Source of the DNA: Bacillus mojavensis RO-H-1 = KCTC 3706
GTDB taxonomy: Bacteria; Bacillota; Bacilli; Bacillales; Bacillaceae
Assembly: GCF_000245335.1 (NCBI RefSeq)
Contig: NZ_JH600279.1
Coordinates: 682,001-746,000, forward strand
Length of the DNA: 64,000 bases
Reading direction: 5' to 3'
The notes beneath the pieces were generated by a model. That model had not been told where the DNA came from and searched no databases. It was given only the letters and a program-made list of their open reading frames with translations. Each line of letters opens with the position of its first letter. Position 1 is the stretch's first letter. This document shows positions 35,450 to 45,253 of the stretch, in pieces. The translations under genes were made by a program, and so were the position numbers.

Positions 35450-35610
35450 CGTCATTCCCTCTTTTTTTTAGCCGTGTTTCTATTATATCGACTCTATTCT
35501 TTGAAAACATCCTTGAATTTGTCCGGCGATTTGTTCCATCTTTCCGAAAAACACATCATGTTGAAGCAAAAAAGCCTGACCAGAGGGCCGAGGCTATGAA
35601 AAAATATGTT

Positions 35611-35835
35611 TTACTTTTTTAATTTCTTTTTTACTTTGTCAATCAGCTCATCCTCTGTCGGAGCTGACAGCGGGCGATTGTTCACAAAAGCAAACGATTT
35701 TTTCCGTCCGGGCCCGCAATAAGATTGACACCCTATCTCAACCTTTGCATCCGGGTCTACTTCTTTTAACCGCGGCAGCAATGTTTTGATATTAGTGGCT
35801 TGGCAATCATCACACACTCGAAATTCATTAGCCAT
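35611..35835 (-). CDS. ywzC: YwzC, DUF1450 protein
   Basis: A 74-residue small protein of the DUF1450 family. Cysteines are paired in VCDDCQATN and [19 protein letters not shown], a pattern resembling thin thioredoxin-like or Fe-S ferredoxin folds. Function unknown. Single gene; the ATG follows AGGGAAGCGTACGTC. Compared with memory of 168 the length is similar. Confidence 0.85.
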   Translation of the reverse strand: MANEFRVCDDCQATNIKTLLPRLKEVDPDAKVEIGCQSYCGPGRKKSFAFVNNRPLSAPTEDELIDKVKKKLKK

Positions 35836-35985
35836 GACGTACGCTTCCCTTCATTTCTATGTTCATCTATGTTTTAAACCTAAAATCGCTTTATCAAAAA
35901 AATCACATCGCTCTTCATTGTACAAGGATTCGACTGTTCCTGCAAGCCGCTCCAGCCTCCGTATCTCCTATTCTTTCAGCCAACT

Positions 35986-36016
35986 TGTATAAATATTTTC
36001 CATTCTGGACATTCTA
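35986..36016 (+). promoter_or_regulatory. Sigma-F/G-type promoter of rsfA
   Basis: TGTATA (35986-35991), 18-base spacer and CATTCTA (36010-36016), close to the sigma-G consensus and compatible with sigma-F (GTATA). It lies about 35 bases before the rsfA ATG. rsfA is known as a forespore gene. Confidence 0.65.
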
Positions 36017-36049
36017 ATATCATGAAAAGAAAAATGGGAGTTGAGATAA

Positions 36050-36826
36050 ATGACAAAACAGCGACAGGACGCTTGGTCAGAAGAAAATGATTTGCTTTTA
36101 GCCGAAACTGTGCTTCGGCATGTAAGAGAAGGCAGCACTCAGCTGAATGCCTTTGAAGAGGTCGGCGATAAATTAAATCGGACGTCCGCAGCCTGCGGAT
36201 TCAGATGGAACGCGGTAGTGCGCCACCAATATGAAAAAGCGCTTCAGCTTGCAAAAAAGCAGCGAAAACAGCGCATGAGAGCTCTCGGAAACGGGCAGCC
36301 TGCGAAGAAAAGACTGTTATATCAGCCTCCTGCTGTTGATCCTGAAACAATTCAAGAAACTGCAGTGCAGGAGGAGCAGGTAAAGCCTGAAACCCCGACT
36401 GCCGAAAATGAGAAGCAGGTTTTGATGTCAGGCGAGCACATGCCTTTTGTGGATGAAAGCTTTAAGGAAGAGTTAGCTAGTCTATCACACTTATTGTCTC
36501 CTCAAACGTCTGCGCCTGATATGACGATGGGTGATGTCATCAGATTCCTGCAGAATTACGAAGGCAATCATGAGCAATCCTCAGCTTTTAAAATGGAAAA
36601 TGAGCGTTTAAAGAAAGAAAATCAAGAATTACAAAGCAAAATAGAACAGCTGGAAGCAGACGTTCAAAAACTTGAAAAAGATCAAAAAACGATCCAAGAA
36701 GATTATGAAACCTTGGTAAAAATCATGAATAGAGCAAGAAAACTAGTTTTATTTGAAGAAGACGAACATGCCTCTCCGTCCTTCAAAATGGACCGGAACG
36801 GAAATTTAGAAAAAATGGCGGAATAG
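36050..36826 (+). CDS. rsfA: RsfA, prespore-specific transcription regulator
   Basis: A 258-residue regulator that modulates sigma-F-dependent genes in the forespore. An N-terminal Myb/SANT-like DNA-binding domain (about 5-65: [43 protein letters not shown]) is followed by a low-complexity Pro/Glu-rich linker (about 85-130) and a long C-terminal coiled coil (about 180-235: [20 protein letters not shown]). The ATG follows ATGGGAGTTGAG. Single-gene unit with its own terminator. Confidence 0.93.
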   Translation: MTKQRQDAWSEENDLLLAETVLRHVREGSTQLNAFEEVGDKLNRTSAACGFRWNAVVRHQYEKALQLAKKQRKQRMRALGNGQPAKKRLLYQPPAVDPETIQETAVQEEQVKPETPTAENEKQVLMSGEHMPFVDESFKEELASLSHLLSPQTSAPDMTMGDVIRFLQNYEGNHEQSSAFKMENERLKKENQELQSKIEQLEADVQKLEKDQKTIQEDYETLVKIMNRARKLVLFEEDEHASPSFKMDRNGNLEKMAE

Positions 36827-36832
36827 CTTAAA

Positions 36833-36866
36833 AAAATCCCAAGACGATGTCATGTTTTGGGATTTT
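36833..36866 (+). terminator. Terminator of rsfA
   Basis: Stem AAAATCCCAA / TTTGGGATTTT with loop including GACGATGTCATG, directly after the rsfA stop. Confidence 0.8.
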
Positions 36867-36872
36867 GCCATT

Positions 36873-36906
36873 AAAAATCCCCTTTTCCTTTTAAAAAGAG
36901 GATTTT
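36873..36906. terminator. Second hairpin, probably for ywfM
   Basis: Stem AAAATCC / GGATTTT with an extended CCTTTT/AAAAGAGG arm, between the convergent rsfA and ywfM genes; A- and T-runs on both sides. Confidence 0.5.
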
Positions 36907-36963
36907 CTGTTTTGCGGCGGCTCCGTTAGTCTTGTAAAATGAGCACAAGCTTATGCTAATCTA

Positions 36964-37854
36964 TTAAGACACATGAGCCGCATCAGCTGTCTTTTGCTTG
37001 CGAGGCGCTCCTGAAATGACCAGAAGCCCTAACATCATCAGCACGATGCCGAGCCATGAGGAAAGAGAAAGCATTTCACCTATGAAAAACACGCCCAGCA
37101 ATGAGGCGGTCAGCGGCTCAGCCAAGGACAGTGTAACTGCTGCCGAAGCCGGAACCCCGGTGAGCCCTTTTGCAAACAAAAAGTAGGCCGCGCATGTCGC
37201 AATGAACCCGATGTAAAGGCTCGTTCCCCATCCTTTTGGGGTCAGCATCCAAGAGAGATCCGACTGCCACAGTAGCGGCGTCAGCAATATGGCGCTGAGC
37301 ATGAAGACAACAGCTGAGGTCGCTCTCGGCGGCTGTGTTTTCATCATTGATTTACTGATCAAGGTATAACCCGCAAAAGAAGCACCCGCTCCAATCGCCA
37401 TGAGAACCCCTGACACATCAACCCGAACATTGGAGCCGTCTGAAAACAGGAGCCAGCATCCCGCCAAAGCAAATACAGTTGCAATCCACCAGGAATTTCG
37501 CGGCCGTTTTTTTAAAACGGCCCACTCTAAGCTCCCGGCAATAATAGGCGCACTGCCGATGGCAATCACTGTCCCGACCGCAATCCCTGTTTCTTTTACG
37601 GCGGTGAAAAAAAGCGGCTGATAACAGGCCATACAAATCGCTGCTAAAATCACGGGGGGCCATGACCAATTTTTTACGTGAAGCTCACGGCTGATCCAGA
37701 CCACAAGAAGCATGGCGCTGCCTCCTATCAATAATCTAACCGCTCCAAATGCCAGCGGAGTGGCGCTTTCTGGAGCCAGCGCCTGAACGGTGCCGGTTGT
37801 TCCCCAGAAAAAAGCCGCGACCAGCACAAACAAGCTGTAAACATTACCTTTCAT
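36964..37854 (-). CDS. ywfM: EamA/DMT family transporter YwfM
   Basis: A 296-residue ten-span membrane protein of the drug/metabolite transporter superfamily (two EamA repeats, about 8-135 and 150-285). The N-terminus has the typical FFWGTTGTVQAL and the C-terminal repeat ends with PLTASLLGVFFIGE. Substrate unknown. Transcribed as a single gene, convergent with rsfA. Confidence 0.85.
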   Translation of the reverse strand: MKGNVYSLFVLVAAFFWGTTGTVQALAPESATPLAFGAVRLLIGGSAMLLVVWISRELHVKNWSWPPVILAAICMACYQPLFFTAVKETGIAVGTVIAIGSAPIIAGSLEWAVLKKRPRNSWWIATVFALAGCWLLFSDGSNVRVDVSGVLMAIGAGASFAGYTLISKSMMKTQPPRATSAVVFMLSAILLTPLLWQSDLSWMLTPKGWGTSLYIGFIATCAAYFLFAKGLTGVPASAAVTLSLAEPLTASLLGVFFIGEMLSLSSWLGIVLMMLGLLVISGAPRKQKTADAAHVS

Positions 37855-37960
37855 TTGCCTCTCCCCTTTGTATGCAGATGCTGCTGTTATTTTATCGCTT
37901 TTTTTGCTGTAATTGTTTTCTGTTTATAAGAAAGATTTATCTAAAGACAAGATGATAGCA

Positions 37961-37996
37961 AAAAAAAAAAGCATGCCAGCCTATCGGCTGACATGC
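37961..37996 (-). terminator. Terminator of lipL
   Basis: Stem GCATGTCAGCC / GGCTGGCATGC (one mismatch) followed by a run of ten T on the minus strand, nine bases beyond the lipL stop. Confidence 0.85.
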
Positions 37997-38005
37997 AAGT
38001 GACGT

Positions 38006-38851
38006 TCATCCAAACACCTTTTCATTCCGTTCTGTCATCCGGACAAGGTTTTTCTCAAATTCCAATTCCTCGTCAATGGACAGTCCGGCTGAGTAGAGGT
38101 GGGTGCTTAACGCTTTTAATTCCGTAAGCAAAGCGAGCATTAAATCCTGTACGGAGATATCGGTATGCAGAAGCTCACTTAACGATGCCATGGTTTCCGG
38201 ATGTATATCCGGGTAGATGCCTTTTTTGTCGTTCTGTTTATCCTTCAGGGCGGCTTGATAGAATCGTCTGATCAGATCCGCCCTCTCACTGCCGCTTTTA
38301 TCTGCACAGAGATAAATTTGAACGGCTGCCCCGCCGCGAAGACGTCGTTGGGAAATGCCGGCGAACTTTTTGCCGTCAATGCTGAGATCATAGCTGCCTG
38401 GACAATAGGAGCCCTCAATTTCATAGGCTTCAATCTCTGCACCATACGGCTTGAGCATCCGTTTCATCAGTTCAACCATTGCTTCGTATCCTCTGTCTAT
38501 ATCGATGCCCTTCTTTTGGTCCTCGAATATGAGAGAAATATTTAAAACGCCTTCATCCAAAACAACAGCCAGACCGCCGGAATTGCGTACGATGACGCGG
38601 TATCCCTCATTTTCCAGCAAGGCAATGCCGTCCTGCAAAAACGGGAGGCGTGTATCCTGAATACCGAGGACAATCGTGTCGTGGTGCACCCAAGAGCGTG
38701 CTGTCGCCGGCGACACGCCCTTTCCTACAGACGCGCACAGCGTATCATCCATAGCGAAGGATTGCTTCGCATCAAATAAAGGGCCGAGACTGGATTGGTC
38801 AATGACTCTCCATGTCGGCTGCATCAGTAAATCAATCGGTTGGTTTGCCAT
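38006..38851 (-). CDS. lipL: Octanoyl-[GcvH]:protein N-octanoyltransferase
   Basis: Amidotransferase that moves octanoyl from GcvH to lipoyl domains of 2-oxoacid dehydrogenases in the Bacillus lipoate pathway (LipM, GcvH, LipL, LipA). The 281-residue protein shows the biotin/lipoate ligase fold. RNSGGLAVV is the RRxxGG-like loop near residue 90; the catalytic cysteine lies in [19 protein letters not shown] near residue 150 with its lysine downstream. The ATG start gives the B. subtilis length. Confidence 0.95.
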   Translation of the reverse strand: MANQPIDLLMQPTWRVIDQSSLGPLFDAKQSFAMDDTLCASVGKGVSPATARSWVHHDTIVLGIQDTRLPFLQDGIALLENEGYRVIVRNSGGLAVVLDEGVLNISLIFEDQKKGIDIDRGYEAMVELMKRMLKPYGAEIEAYEIEGSYCPGSYDLSIDGKKFAGISQRRLRGGAAVQIYLCADKSGSERADLIRRFYQAALKDKQNDKKGIYPDIHPETMASLSELLHTDISVQDLMLALLTELKALSTHLYSAGLSIDEELEFEKNLVRMTERNEKVFG

Positions 38852-38898
38852 CTATGTAAAACCCTTTCATGTTAGGCTTATGAACGAAACCTATTATA

Positions 38899-39798
38899 TC
38901 ATTTCAGCCGTGATGATTGAAAATTGCTTTTCAGCATCGTAATGAAAATTTCTTTATTTTTTGTATTCTCCATGAGAGGAGAATGAATATAAGACAGCTT
39001 GCGCTTTAATGAGAAATCTTTAATGTGGAGAATTGAAATGTCGCGGTGAATCAAATCCTTATGCAGCACGCTTATTGATAAGACCGATAAACCCATGCCG
39101 CTGATTACCGCTTCTTTTACACCTTGATTGCTGCTGATGGTGAACATCGACTTTGGCCGCAGTCCGTTCGAGCTCAGCACATGATCGAGATATTCCCTTG
39201 TGCCGGAGCCTTTTTCCCTTGTCACCCACGCTTCATTTTGCAAATCGCTGATTGATATATCTCTTTTTCCGGCAAGCGGATGCTGGTTCGGAGCTGCGAT
39301 GCACATTTCATCCTCCATGAACGGTTCAATGTCCAGTTCATTCTCGTCGGTATGCCCTTCAATCAGCCCGATATCAGCCTGAAGCATTCGGACACGTTCG
39401 CTTACTTCTTTTGTATTGCCAATCATGACGTCCAGATTCAGCTCAGGATACAGCTTTTGCAGCTGGGCAAGGAGCGGCGGAAGAATATACTCTCCGATTG
39501 TAAAGCTGGCGGCTATTTTCAATTCACCTTTTACATAATGATGATGCGCGTAAATTTCAGCCTTGGCCTGCTCGTAGAGAAATACCATTTGCTTTGCCCT
39601 TTGATACAGAATGTCCCCTGTCGGTGTTGTCGTAAAATGCTTCGGCGACCGATTCAGCAGAGCTGTTTGAAATTCTTTTTCAAGATTTTTGATATGCAGA
39701 CTGACGCTGGGCTGGGAAATCATCAGCTTTTCTGCTGCTTTTGTGAAGTTTTTTTCTTCCACCACCGCGATAAAGGTTTTCAGCACGTCGTAATACAA
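38899..39798 (-). CDS. cysL: CysL, LysR family activator of sulfite reduction
   Basis: A 299-residue LysR-type regulator that activates cysJI (sulfite reductase) in B. subtilis. The N-terminal helix-turn-helix is NFTKAAEKLMISQPSVSLHIKNLE (about 18-42), followed by the effector-binding domain (about 90-290). The TTG start at 39798, after GGGGTGGGGCC, gives the family length; a longer frame from 39816 is less likely. Sits alone between lipL and pta. Confidence 0.93.
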   Translation of the reverse strand: MYYDVLKTFIAVVEEKNFTKAAEKLMISQPSVSLHIKNLEKEFQTALLNRSPKHFTTTPTGDILYQRAKQMVFLYEQAKAEIYAHHHYVKGELKIAASFTIGEYILPPLLAQLQKLYPELNLDVMIGNTKEVSERVRMLQADIGLIEGHTDENELDIEPFMEDEMCIAAPNQHPLAGKRDISISDLQNEAWVTREKGSGTREYLDHVLSSNGLRPKSMFTISSNQGVKEAVISGMGLSVLSISVLHKDLIHRDISILHIKDFSLKRKLSYIHSPLMENTKNKEIFITMLKSNFQSSRLK

Positions 39799-39885
39799 AG
39801 GCCCCACCCCTGTCATGAATAAGATTTATGATGATGATCAGTTTTCTTTATTTTACTCATATCATCTGCCCTGGTAAAGAAGGCG

Positions 39886-39917
39886 CAAAAAAAGCAGCCC
39901 TCTGCGAGAGAGCTGCT
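39886..39917 (-). terminator. Terminator of pta
   Basis: Stem AGCAGCTCTCT / AGAGGGCTGCT (one mismatch) with GCG loop and a T-run on the minus strand just after the pta stop. Confidence 0.8.
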
Positions 39918-39927
39918 ATCGCTTTCC

Positions 39928-40899
39928 TTACAGTGCTTGTGCCGCTGTAATTAATGCGAGATTGTAAACATCTTCAGCGTTACAACCTCTTGAAAGATCG
40001 TTAACAGGCATATTTAAGCCTTGCAGGATTGGTCCTACAGCTTCAAAGTTGCCTAAACGCTGAGCAATTTTGTAGCCGATGTTTCCTGCTTCCAAGCTTG
40101 GGAATACGAATACGTTCGCGTCTCCTTTGATCTCGGAGTCCGGCGCTTTTTTCTCAGCTACAGATGGAACGAATGCAGCATCAAATTGGAATTCGCCGTC
40201 AAGCGTTAATTCAGGCGCTTTTTCTTTCGCGATTTTCACAGCATCCGCTACTTTTTCTGTTTCATCAGATTTTGCTGAGCCTTTTGTAGAGAAGCTGAGC
40301 ATTGCTACGCGAGGATCGATGTCGAACATTTTTGCCGTATTGGCGCTTTCGATCGCGATTTCCGCAAGATCTTGGCTGTCAGGCGCAATGTTGATCGCGC
40401 AATCCGCGAATACGTACTGCTCATCGCCGCGTGCCATGATGAAGACGCCGGAAGTCTTTTTCACGCCTTCTTTTGTTTTGATGATTTGAAGAGCCGGACG
40501 GACAGTGTCGGCAGTTGAATGAGCCGCTCCGCTCACAAGACCGGCAGCCAGGCCTTTGTACACAAGCATTGTGCCGAAGTAGTTCTCGTCTAAGAGCGCT
40601 TTTCGAGCCTGTTCTTCTGTTGCTTTGCCTTTACGGCGTTCCACGAATGCCTGTACAAGATCTTCCATGCCTTCATATGTATGAGGATCATAAATATCAA
40701 CGCCGTCAAGCGTCAAATTCAGTTCTTTTGCTTTTGCTTGGATCTCATTTTCATTGCCGATCACAATCGGATTCAGCACTTTATTGTCTGCAAGCTTGCT
40801 GACCGCAACTAAAATACGTTCGTCCAAGCCTTCAGGAAATACAATTTTAACGCCTTTTCCAGCTACTTTTTCTTGCACTGTTGAAAATAAATCTGCCAC
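39928..40899 (-). CDS. pta: Phosphotransacetylase
   Basis: Converts acetyl-CoA and phosphate to acetyl phosphate for overflow metabolism (Pta-AckA pathway). The 323-residue short form starts with GTG (after GAGGAGGTTTTATT). It shows the conserved KIVFPEGLDERIL, the GAAHSTADTVRPALQIIKTK and KGSAKSDETEKV signature regions, and the C-terminal GPILQGLNMPVNDLSRGCNAEDVYN. Single gene; in B. subtilis activated by CcpA, and a cre lies upstream. Confidence 0.97.
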   Translation of the reverse strand: MADLFSTVQEKVAGKGVKIVFPEGLDERILVAVSKLADNKVLNPIVIGNENEIQAKAKELNLTLDGVDIYDPHTYEGMEDLVQAFVERRKGKATEEQARKALLDENYFGTMLVYKGLAAGLVSGAAHSTADTVRPALQIIKTKEGVKKTSGVFIMARGDEQYVFADCAINIAPDSQDLAEIAIESANTAKMFDIDPRVAMLSFSTKGSAKSDETEKVADAVKIAKEKAPELTLDGEFQFDAAFVPSVAEKKAPDSEIKGDANVFVFPSLEAGNIGYKIAQRLGNFEAVGPILQGLNMPVNDLSRGCNAEDVYNLALITAAQAL

Positions 40900-40937
40900 A
40901 ATAAAACCTCCTCAAAAAGTTACAAAAACGCTTTCTT

Positions 40938-40998
40938 TTACTAGCATACTCTTCTTCCAGTGAAATTCAAACAGCCAACTTTTATTATAGCGCTTTCA
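40938..40998 (-). promoter_or_regulatory. pta promoter and CcpA cre site
   Basis: cre TGAAAGCGCTATAA at 40985-40998 (minus strand). Downstream lie TTGAAT and, after about 16 bases, TATGCT. The cre centre falls roughly -55 to -60 from the expected start, the position used for CcpA activation of pta. A second GAAAGCGTTTTTGTA sequence lies in the leader near 40922-40937. Confidence 0.7.
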
Positions 40999-41168
40999 TC
41001 AAAAAATCTTATTTTTCTAACTAATTTAAGCAACTGATTCTTTCCTTATATGTTCTCTTATTTTTGAGGAGATATACGAATCGGATGTTCAAGGTTTCTC
41101 CACAGTAGAATCGGATAAACTATGATATAGTGAAGGCATTAACGAAAAGATAATAGGAGTGAAGATAA

Positions 41169-41933
41169 ATGAGTGAACAGCAAATGACAAATGAAGCGGC
41201 AAAAACGCTGGACGGCTGGTATGCGCTTCATGATTTCCGCACAATGGACTGGACTTCCTGGAAGCTCCTGTCCAGTGATGAGCGCCAGTCTATCATTCAT
41301 GAATTTACAGGATTGCTTGAAAAATGGGGAGTCGCCCAAAAAGAAGGGAAAGGCTCGCAAACCCTTTACAGCATCGTCGGCCAAAAAGCTGATTTTATGC
41401 TGATGATTCTTCGCCCTACAATGGAAGAATTAAATGAAATTGAGCTCGAATTCAACAAATCAAGACTTGCTGAGTTCACCATTCCGGCTTACTCCTACGT
41501 GTCAGTTGTTGAACTGAGCAACTATTTGGCGAGCGGCGACGGCGACCCGTATGAAAATCCGCATGTACGTGCGCGCCTTTACCCTGAACTGCCGGAATCA
41601 AAATATGTATGCTTCTATCCAATGGATAAAAGAAGATCAGGCAATGACAACTGGTACATGCTTTCTATGGAAGAACGAAGAAACTTGATGAGAAGCCACG
41701 GCTTAATCGGACGCAGCTATGCTGGCAAAGTGAAACAGATCATCACAGGTTCAGTCGGCTTTGATGATTACGAATGGGGCGTTACGCTGTTCAGTGATGA
41801 TGTGCTTCAATTCAAAAAGCTTGTATACGAAATGCGTTTTGACGAAGTCAGCGCGCGCTACGGCGAATTTGGCTCGTTCTTTGTGGGCAACCGCCTTTCG
41901 CTTGATACACTTCCTCAATTCCTATATGTATAA
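41169..41933 (+). CDS. hemQ: Coproheme decarboxylase HemQ
   Basis: A 254-residue chlorite-dismutase-fold enzyme that converts Fe-coproporphyrin III to haem b in the Gram-positive coproporphyrin-dependent pathway. The N-terminal half begins [24 protein letters not shown]. The active-site Tyr lies in the [22 protein letters not shown] segment and the proximal His in [10 protein letters not shown]. The ATG follows AATAGGAGTGAAGATAA. Single gene. Confidence 0.95.
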   Translation: MSEQQMTNEAAKTLDGWYALHDFRTMDWTSWKLLSSDERQSIIHEFTGLLEKWGVAQKEGKGSQTLYSIVGQKADFMLMILRPTMEELNEIELEFNKSRLAEFTIPAYSYVSVVELSNYLASGDGDPYENPHVRARLYPELPESKYVCFYPMDKRRSGNDNWYMLSMEERRNLMRSHGLIGRSYAGKVKQIITGSVGFDDYEWGVTLFSDDVLQFKKLVYEMRFDEVSARYGEFGSFFVGNRLSLDTLPQFLYV

Positions 41934-41939
41934 TATCTT

Positions 41940-41968
41940 CTCCCGCCGCAGACGGCGGGAGTTTTTTG
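41940..41968 (+). terminator. Terminator of hemQ
   Basis: GC-rich stem CTCCCGCC / GGCGGGAG with loop GCAGAC and T6, directly after the stop. Confidence 0.9.
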
Positions 41969-42065
41969 ATTCCTATTTATCAGAATTTAAATAAAATTTG
42001 CTATTCTCTCTGTTTTTTCTTACGATGGAGATAATAATCCAATTTTTTCAAAGGAGTGCAGTTAT

Positions 42066-42845
42066 TTGTCAAAACGAACCGCATTTATTATGGGAGCCAG
42101 TCAAGGGATCGGAAAAGCAATCGCTCTGAAGCTAGCAGACCACCATTTTTCCATCGTCATTAATTCGCGAAACTTGGACAATATTGAATCAGTCAAAGAA
42201 GACATATTGGCCAAGCATCCTGAAGCGAGCATCATTGTCCTTGCGGGTGATATGTCTGACCAACAAACGAGAGCCGACGTTTTTCAAAAAATCGAATCTC
42301 AATGCGGACGCCTTGATGTTCTGATTAATAATATTCCGGGCGGCGCGCCTGACACATTTGATAACTGCAATATAGAGGATATGACGGCCACGTTCACACA
42401 GAAAACCGTTGCCTACATTGACGCTATCAAGCGTGCTGCCTCACTGATGAAACAAAACGAGTTTGGCAGAATCATCAACATTGTCGGAAATCTGTGGAAA
42501 GAACCCGGCGCCAATATGTTTACAAACAGTATGATGAATGCCGCTTTAATTAACGCCAGTAAAAATATTTCCATTCAGCTTGCTCCTCACAACATTACAG
42601 TCAACTGCCTGAATCCTGGTTTTATCGCGACAGACCGTTATCATCAATTTGTGGAGAATGTGATGAAAAAGAACAGCATATCCAAACAAGAAGCAGAAGA
42701 ACAGATTGCTTCCGGGATTCCGATGAAACGGGTCGGATCAGCCGAAGAAACCGCAGCGCTCGCCGCGTTTCTCGCCTCTGAGGAGGCCTCCTATATCACA
42801 GGACAGCAAATTTCCGCTGACGGCGGCAGCATGAAAAGCATATAA
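42066..42845 (+). CDS. bacG: BacG, NADPH-dependent reductase of bacilysin synthesis
   Basis: A 259-residue short-chain dehydrogenase (SDR) that reduces the conjugated dienone H2HPP to tetrahydro-hydroxyphenylpyruvate in anticapsin synthesis. The nucleotide loop GASQGIGKAIA is near residue 10 and NNIPGG corresponds to the NNAG motif. The usual Tyr-x-x-x-Lys is replaced by a non-canonical segment around NSMMNAALINASKN, as is known for BacG. The start is TTG after AAAGGAGTGCAGTTAT. Separately transcribed, convergent with the bacABCDEF unit. Confidence 0.92.
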   Translation: MSKRTAFIMGASQGIGKAIALKLADHHFSIVINSRNLDNIESVKEDILAKHPEASIIVLAGDMSDQQTRADVFQKIESQCGRLDVLINNIPGGAPDTFDNCNIEDMTATFTQKTVAYIDAIKRAASLMKQNEFGRIINIVGNLWKEPGANMFTNSMMNAALINASKNISIQLAPHNITVNCLNPGFIATDRYHQFVENVMKKNSISKQEAEEQIASGIPMKRVGSAEETAALAAFLASEEASYITGQQISADGGSMKSI

Positions 42846-42869
42846 AAAAATCCCGCTTTTTAGCGGGAT
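42844..42869. terminator. Terminator between bacG and bacF
   Basis: Stem TCCCGCT / AGCGGGA with TTTT loop and A-run on the left; it overlaps the bacF stop and serves the bac operon. Confidence 0.75.
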
Positions 42870-44059
42870 ACTTCTTGTAATGAGGAAAACGGCAGGTTCA
42901 GCTTTTGAATCCGCATGACAAATTCACGCAGATCCTCCTGCTTCGATACCATTGATATTCTGACATGCCGTTTTCCGTTGCTGCCGAAAATCTCTCCCGG
43001 TGTTACGACAACATGGGCCTGCTCCAGCAAGTAGTCAGCGAATTGGTGAGAAGACTCAAACATTTTTGGAATTTCAGCCCATACATAAAATGTTCCTCTT
43101 GGTTTTTCTATCTTCCAGCCCAGTTCTTTTTCACATAGCTCCCTAAAAAAGTCAATCCGTTCCGCATAGATGCGTTTCAAGCGATCTGTTTGGTCCTGAT
43201 CTCCTGATAACGCCGCACTGGCCGCCTGCTGCAGACCGCCAAACATGCCGACAAAGACGTGATCCTGAAATTCATTGACCGCTTGTATAATCTTTTCATT
43301 CCCCACGGCAAACGCCATTCTCCAGCCGGCCATGTTAAATGTTTTTGAAAATGAATAAAGCTCTGCGCCCACAGTTCTTGCATCCTCCGCCTGCAGGAAG
43401 CTGGCCGGTTTTTTATCAAACTCAAATGCGCCGTACGCAAAGTCATGAATCAGATGAATCTGGTGCTCTTTTGCAAATGCGGCCGCTTTTGCATAAAAAG
43501 CCGCATCCGCCACAGCTCCCGTCGGGTTATTCGGATAGTTCAAAAACATCAGTTTCGCTTTTTGTAACACAGCGGGATCTATTTTCTCAAACTCAGGCAG
43601 ATAGCCGTTTTCTGCGTGCAGCGGCATTTCGTGCAGCTCTGCTCTTGCCATTGTAATACCCGAAAGATATTCAGGATAGCCTGGGTTCGGGACCAGAGCG
43701 ATATCTCCCGGATTGAGCAGGCACTGTGTTAAAACATACAAGCCTGCTTTTCCTCCGCCGAAGAGCGCCACTTCTGTTTCAGGATTGATTGTCACTCCGT
43801 ATTCTCTTTTATAGAAAGCGGCAATCGCTTCCTTCAGAAAGGGATAGCCTCTGAATGGCCCATACCCGTGGAAAGAAGGGTTCACAGCCGCCTCCTGCAA
43901 TGCCTGCACGATATGCGGCGGAGTAGGAAGGTCAGGGTTCCCCTGTCCAAGATTAATGACTTGCGCCCCCGTTTTTTCCATTTCTTTTACCTTTTGAAAA
44001 ACGAGAGAAAATTCTTGCCTTGGAAGTGTCTTGATGACGTCGGACGGTGTTATTTCCAT
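42860..44059 (-). CDS. bacF: BacF, aminotransferase of bacilysin synthesis
   Basis: A 399-residue PLP-dependent class I aminotransferase that transaminates tetrahydro-hydroxyphenylpyruvate to tetrahydrotyrosine. The PLP lysine lies in YSFSKTFNMAGWRMAF near residue 235; NYPNNPTGAV and the Asp of HDFAYGAFEFD are conserved cofactor contacts. Last gene of the bac operon on this strand, 12 bases after bacE. Confidence 0.95.
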   Translation of the reverse strand: MEITPSDVIKTLPRQEFSLVFQKVKEMEKTGAQVINLGQGNPDLPTPPHIVQALQEAAVNPSFHGYGPFRGYPFLKEAIAAFYKREYGVTINPETEVALFGGGKAGLYVLTQCLLNPGDIALVPNPGYPEYLSGITMARAELHEMPLHAENGYLPEFEKIDPAVLQKAKLMFLNYPNNPTGAVADAAFYAKAAAFAKEHQIHLIHDFAYGAFEFDKKPASFLQAEDARTVGAELYSFSKTFNMAGWRMAFAVGNEKIIQAVNEFQDHVFVGMFGGLQQAASAALSGDQDQTDRLKRIYAERIDFFRELCEKELGWKIEKPRGTFYVWAEIPKMFESSHQFADYLLEQAHVVVTPGEIFGSNGKRHVRISMVSKQEDLREFVMRIQKLNLPFSSLQEVSR

Positions 44060-44071
44060 CTGAAAGACTCC

Positions 44072-45253
44072 TTATAAGTGAATTTGCTCAGTTTTTTTAT
44101 CCCGTTCCAAAAAAGATTTGTTCACCAGTTTCGTATGCAAAAACAAACCGCTTACCATGATGACAATCAGCCCCATGATGACAGGAGCCTCTAACACGTT
44201 GATAAGCATGGAACCAATCGAAATGCACAAGCCAATGGACGCTTCAGCCACCGAAAAAATACGCCCTTGAATCTGGTTCGCCGCGTTTTCCTGAACTTTA
44301 ACCTTTGCAAGCACTTCCCCATATTCCATGGCGATGAAAAAGAGGATGGCGCTAATGACAGATACAGCGAAAATGGGCGTGAATAAAAACAGTGCCAGTG
44401 AGACGATTGATAAAATGGTAAAGTACATCAAGCCTTTATTGTTGTTAAAGCCCCATTTGCTGACAAGCGCCGCTCCTATGAAACCGCCGAAGCCGATGCA
44501 GAAGGTAAGGATAAAGTTGCCGATCTCCCCGTCACCCAAAAAGCGGCTGACAATCGGAAAATAGCTGTAGACGATCCCCCAGAGCATCGCCATCGTAATC
44601 ATCGTAAACATGGCGTTTAACACGAATGAATTGGTTTTGATTTCCTTCAGCCCTTCTTTAAAAGACTGAAAGGCCTCTTTTACATTTTCAGACTGAATCG
44701 GGACAAATTGCAGCTTAATTCGCCTGATAAAAAATGCCGAAACCAGGTATGTCACACCGTTAAAGGCAACAGCCATCTCTACAGACCCGGCTAACAGGAA
44801 TAACCCTCCGGCGGCCGCCCCGACAATGATCGAAATGGTCGTAGCTTTAGCGAATAAGGTATTGATCGTTTTAATGTCTGATTCCAATGAAGACATGACC
44901 GCGAGACGCGCCGGATTAAAAAACACGCCGCTCCCGTAAGAGACAAACAGCAGAGCAAGAAAAATCAGCGGATACTCGCCTTTTGGGAGAAAGGTGAGCC
45001 CCAAAAAGATGACGCCCCTAATGACATCCGTCCACAGCATAATTTTAATTCTGTCCAATCGGTCAACGAGCACCCCCAAAAATGGCTGAAACACCATCGG
45101 AATGCTTCTGACCGCAATGACTCCCGACGTCACCCAATAATCGTGATAATATGTAGACAAAATGAGCAGGGCCGGGAGAACACAATAGTCTCCCATAAAC
45201 GAAAGCGCCTGCCCGTAAAGCAAGTATTTAGAATTTGGCTTTAACTGTTTCAT
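44072..45253 (-). CDS. bacE: BacE, bacilysin efflux/self-resistance MFS protein
   Basis: A 393-residue 12-span major facilitator protein that exports bacilysin and protects the producer. RSIPMVFQPFLGVLVDRLDRIK is the motif A-like loop after TM2. It starts at the overlap with the bacD stop (four bases), so it is translationally coupled within the operon. Confidence 0.95.
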   Translation of the reverse strand: MKQLKPNSKYLLYGQALSFMGDYCVLPALLILSTYYHDYWVTSGVIAVRSIPMVFQPFLGVLVDRLDRIKIMLWTDVIRGVIFLGLTFLPKGEYPLIFLALLFVSYGSGVFFNPARLAVMSSLESDIKTINTLFAKATTISIIVGAAAGGLFLLAGSVEMAVAFNGVTYLVSAFFIRRIKLQFVPIQSENVKEAFQSFKEGLKEIKTNSFVLNAMFTMITMAMLWGIVYSYFPIVSRFLGDGEIGNFILTFCIGFGGFIGAALVSKWGFNNNKGLMYFTILSIVSLALFLFTPIFAVSVISAILFFIAMEYGEVLAKVKVQENAANQIQGRIFSVAEASIGLCISIGSMLINVLEAPVIMGLIVIMVSGLFLHTKLVNKSFLERDKKTEQIHL

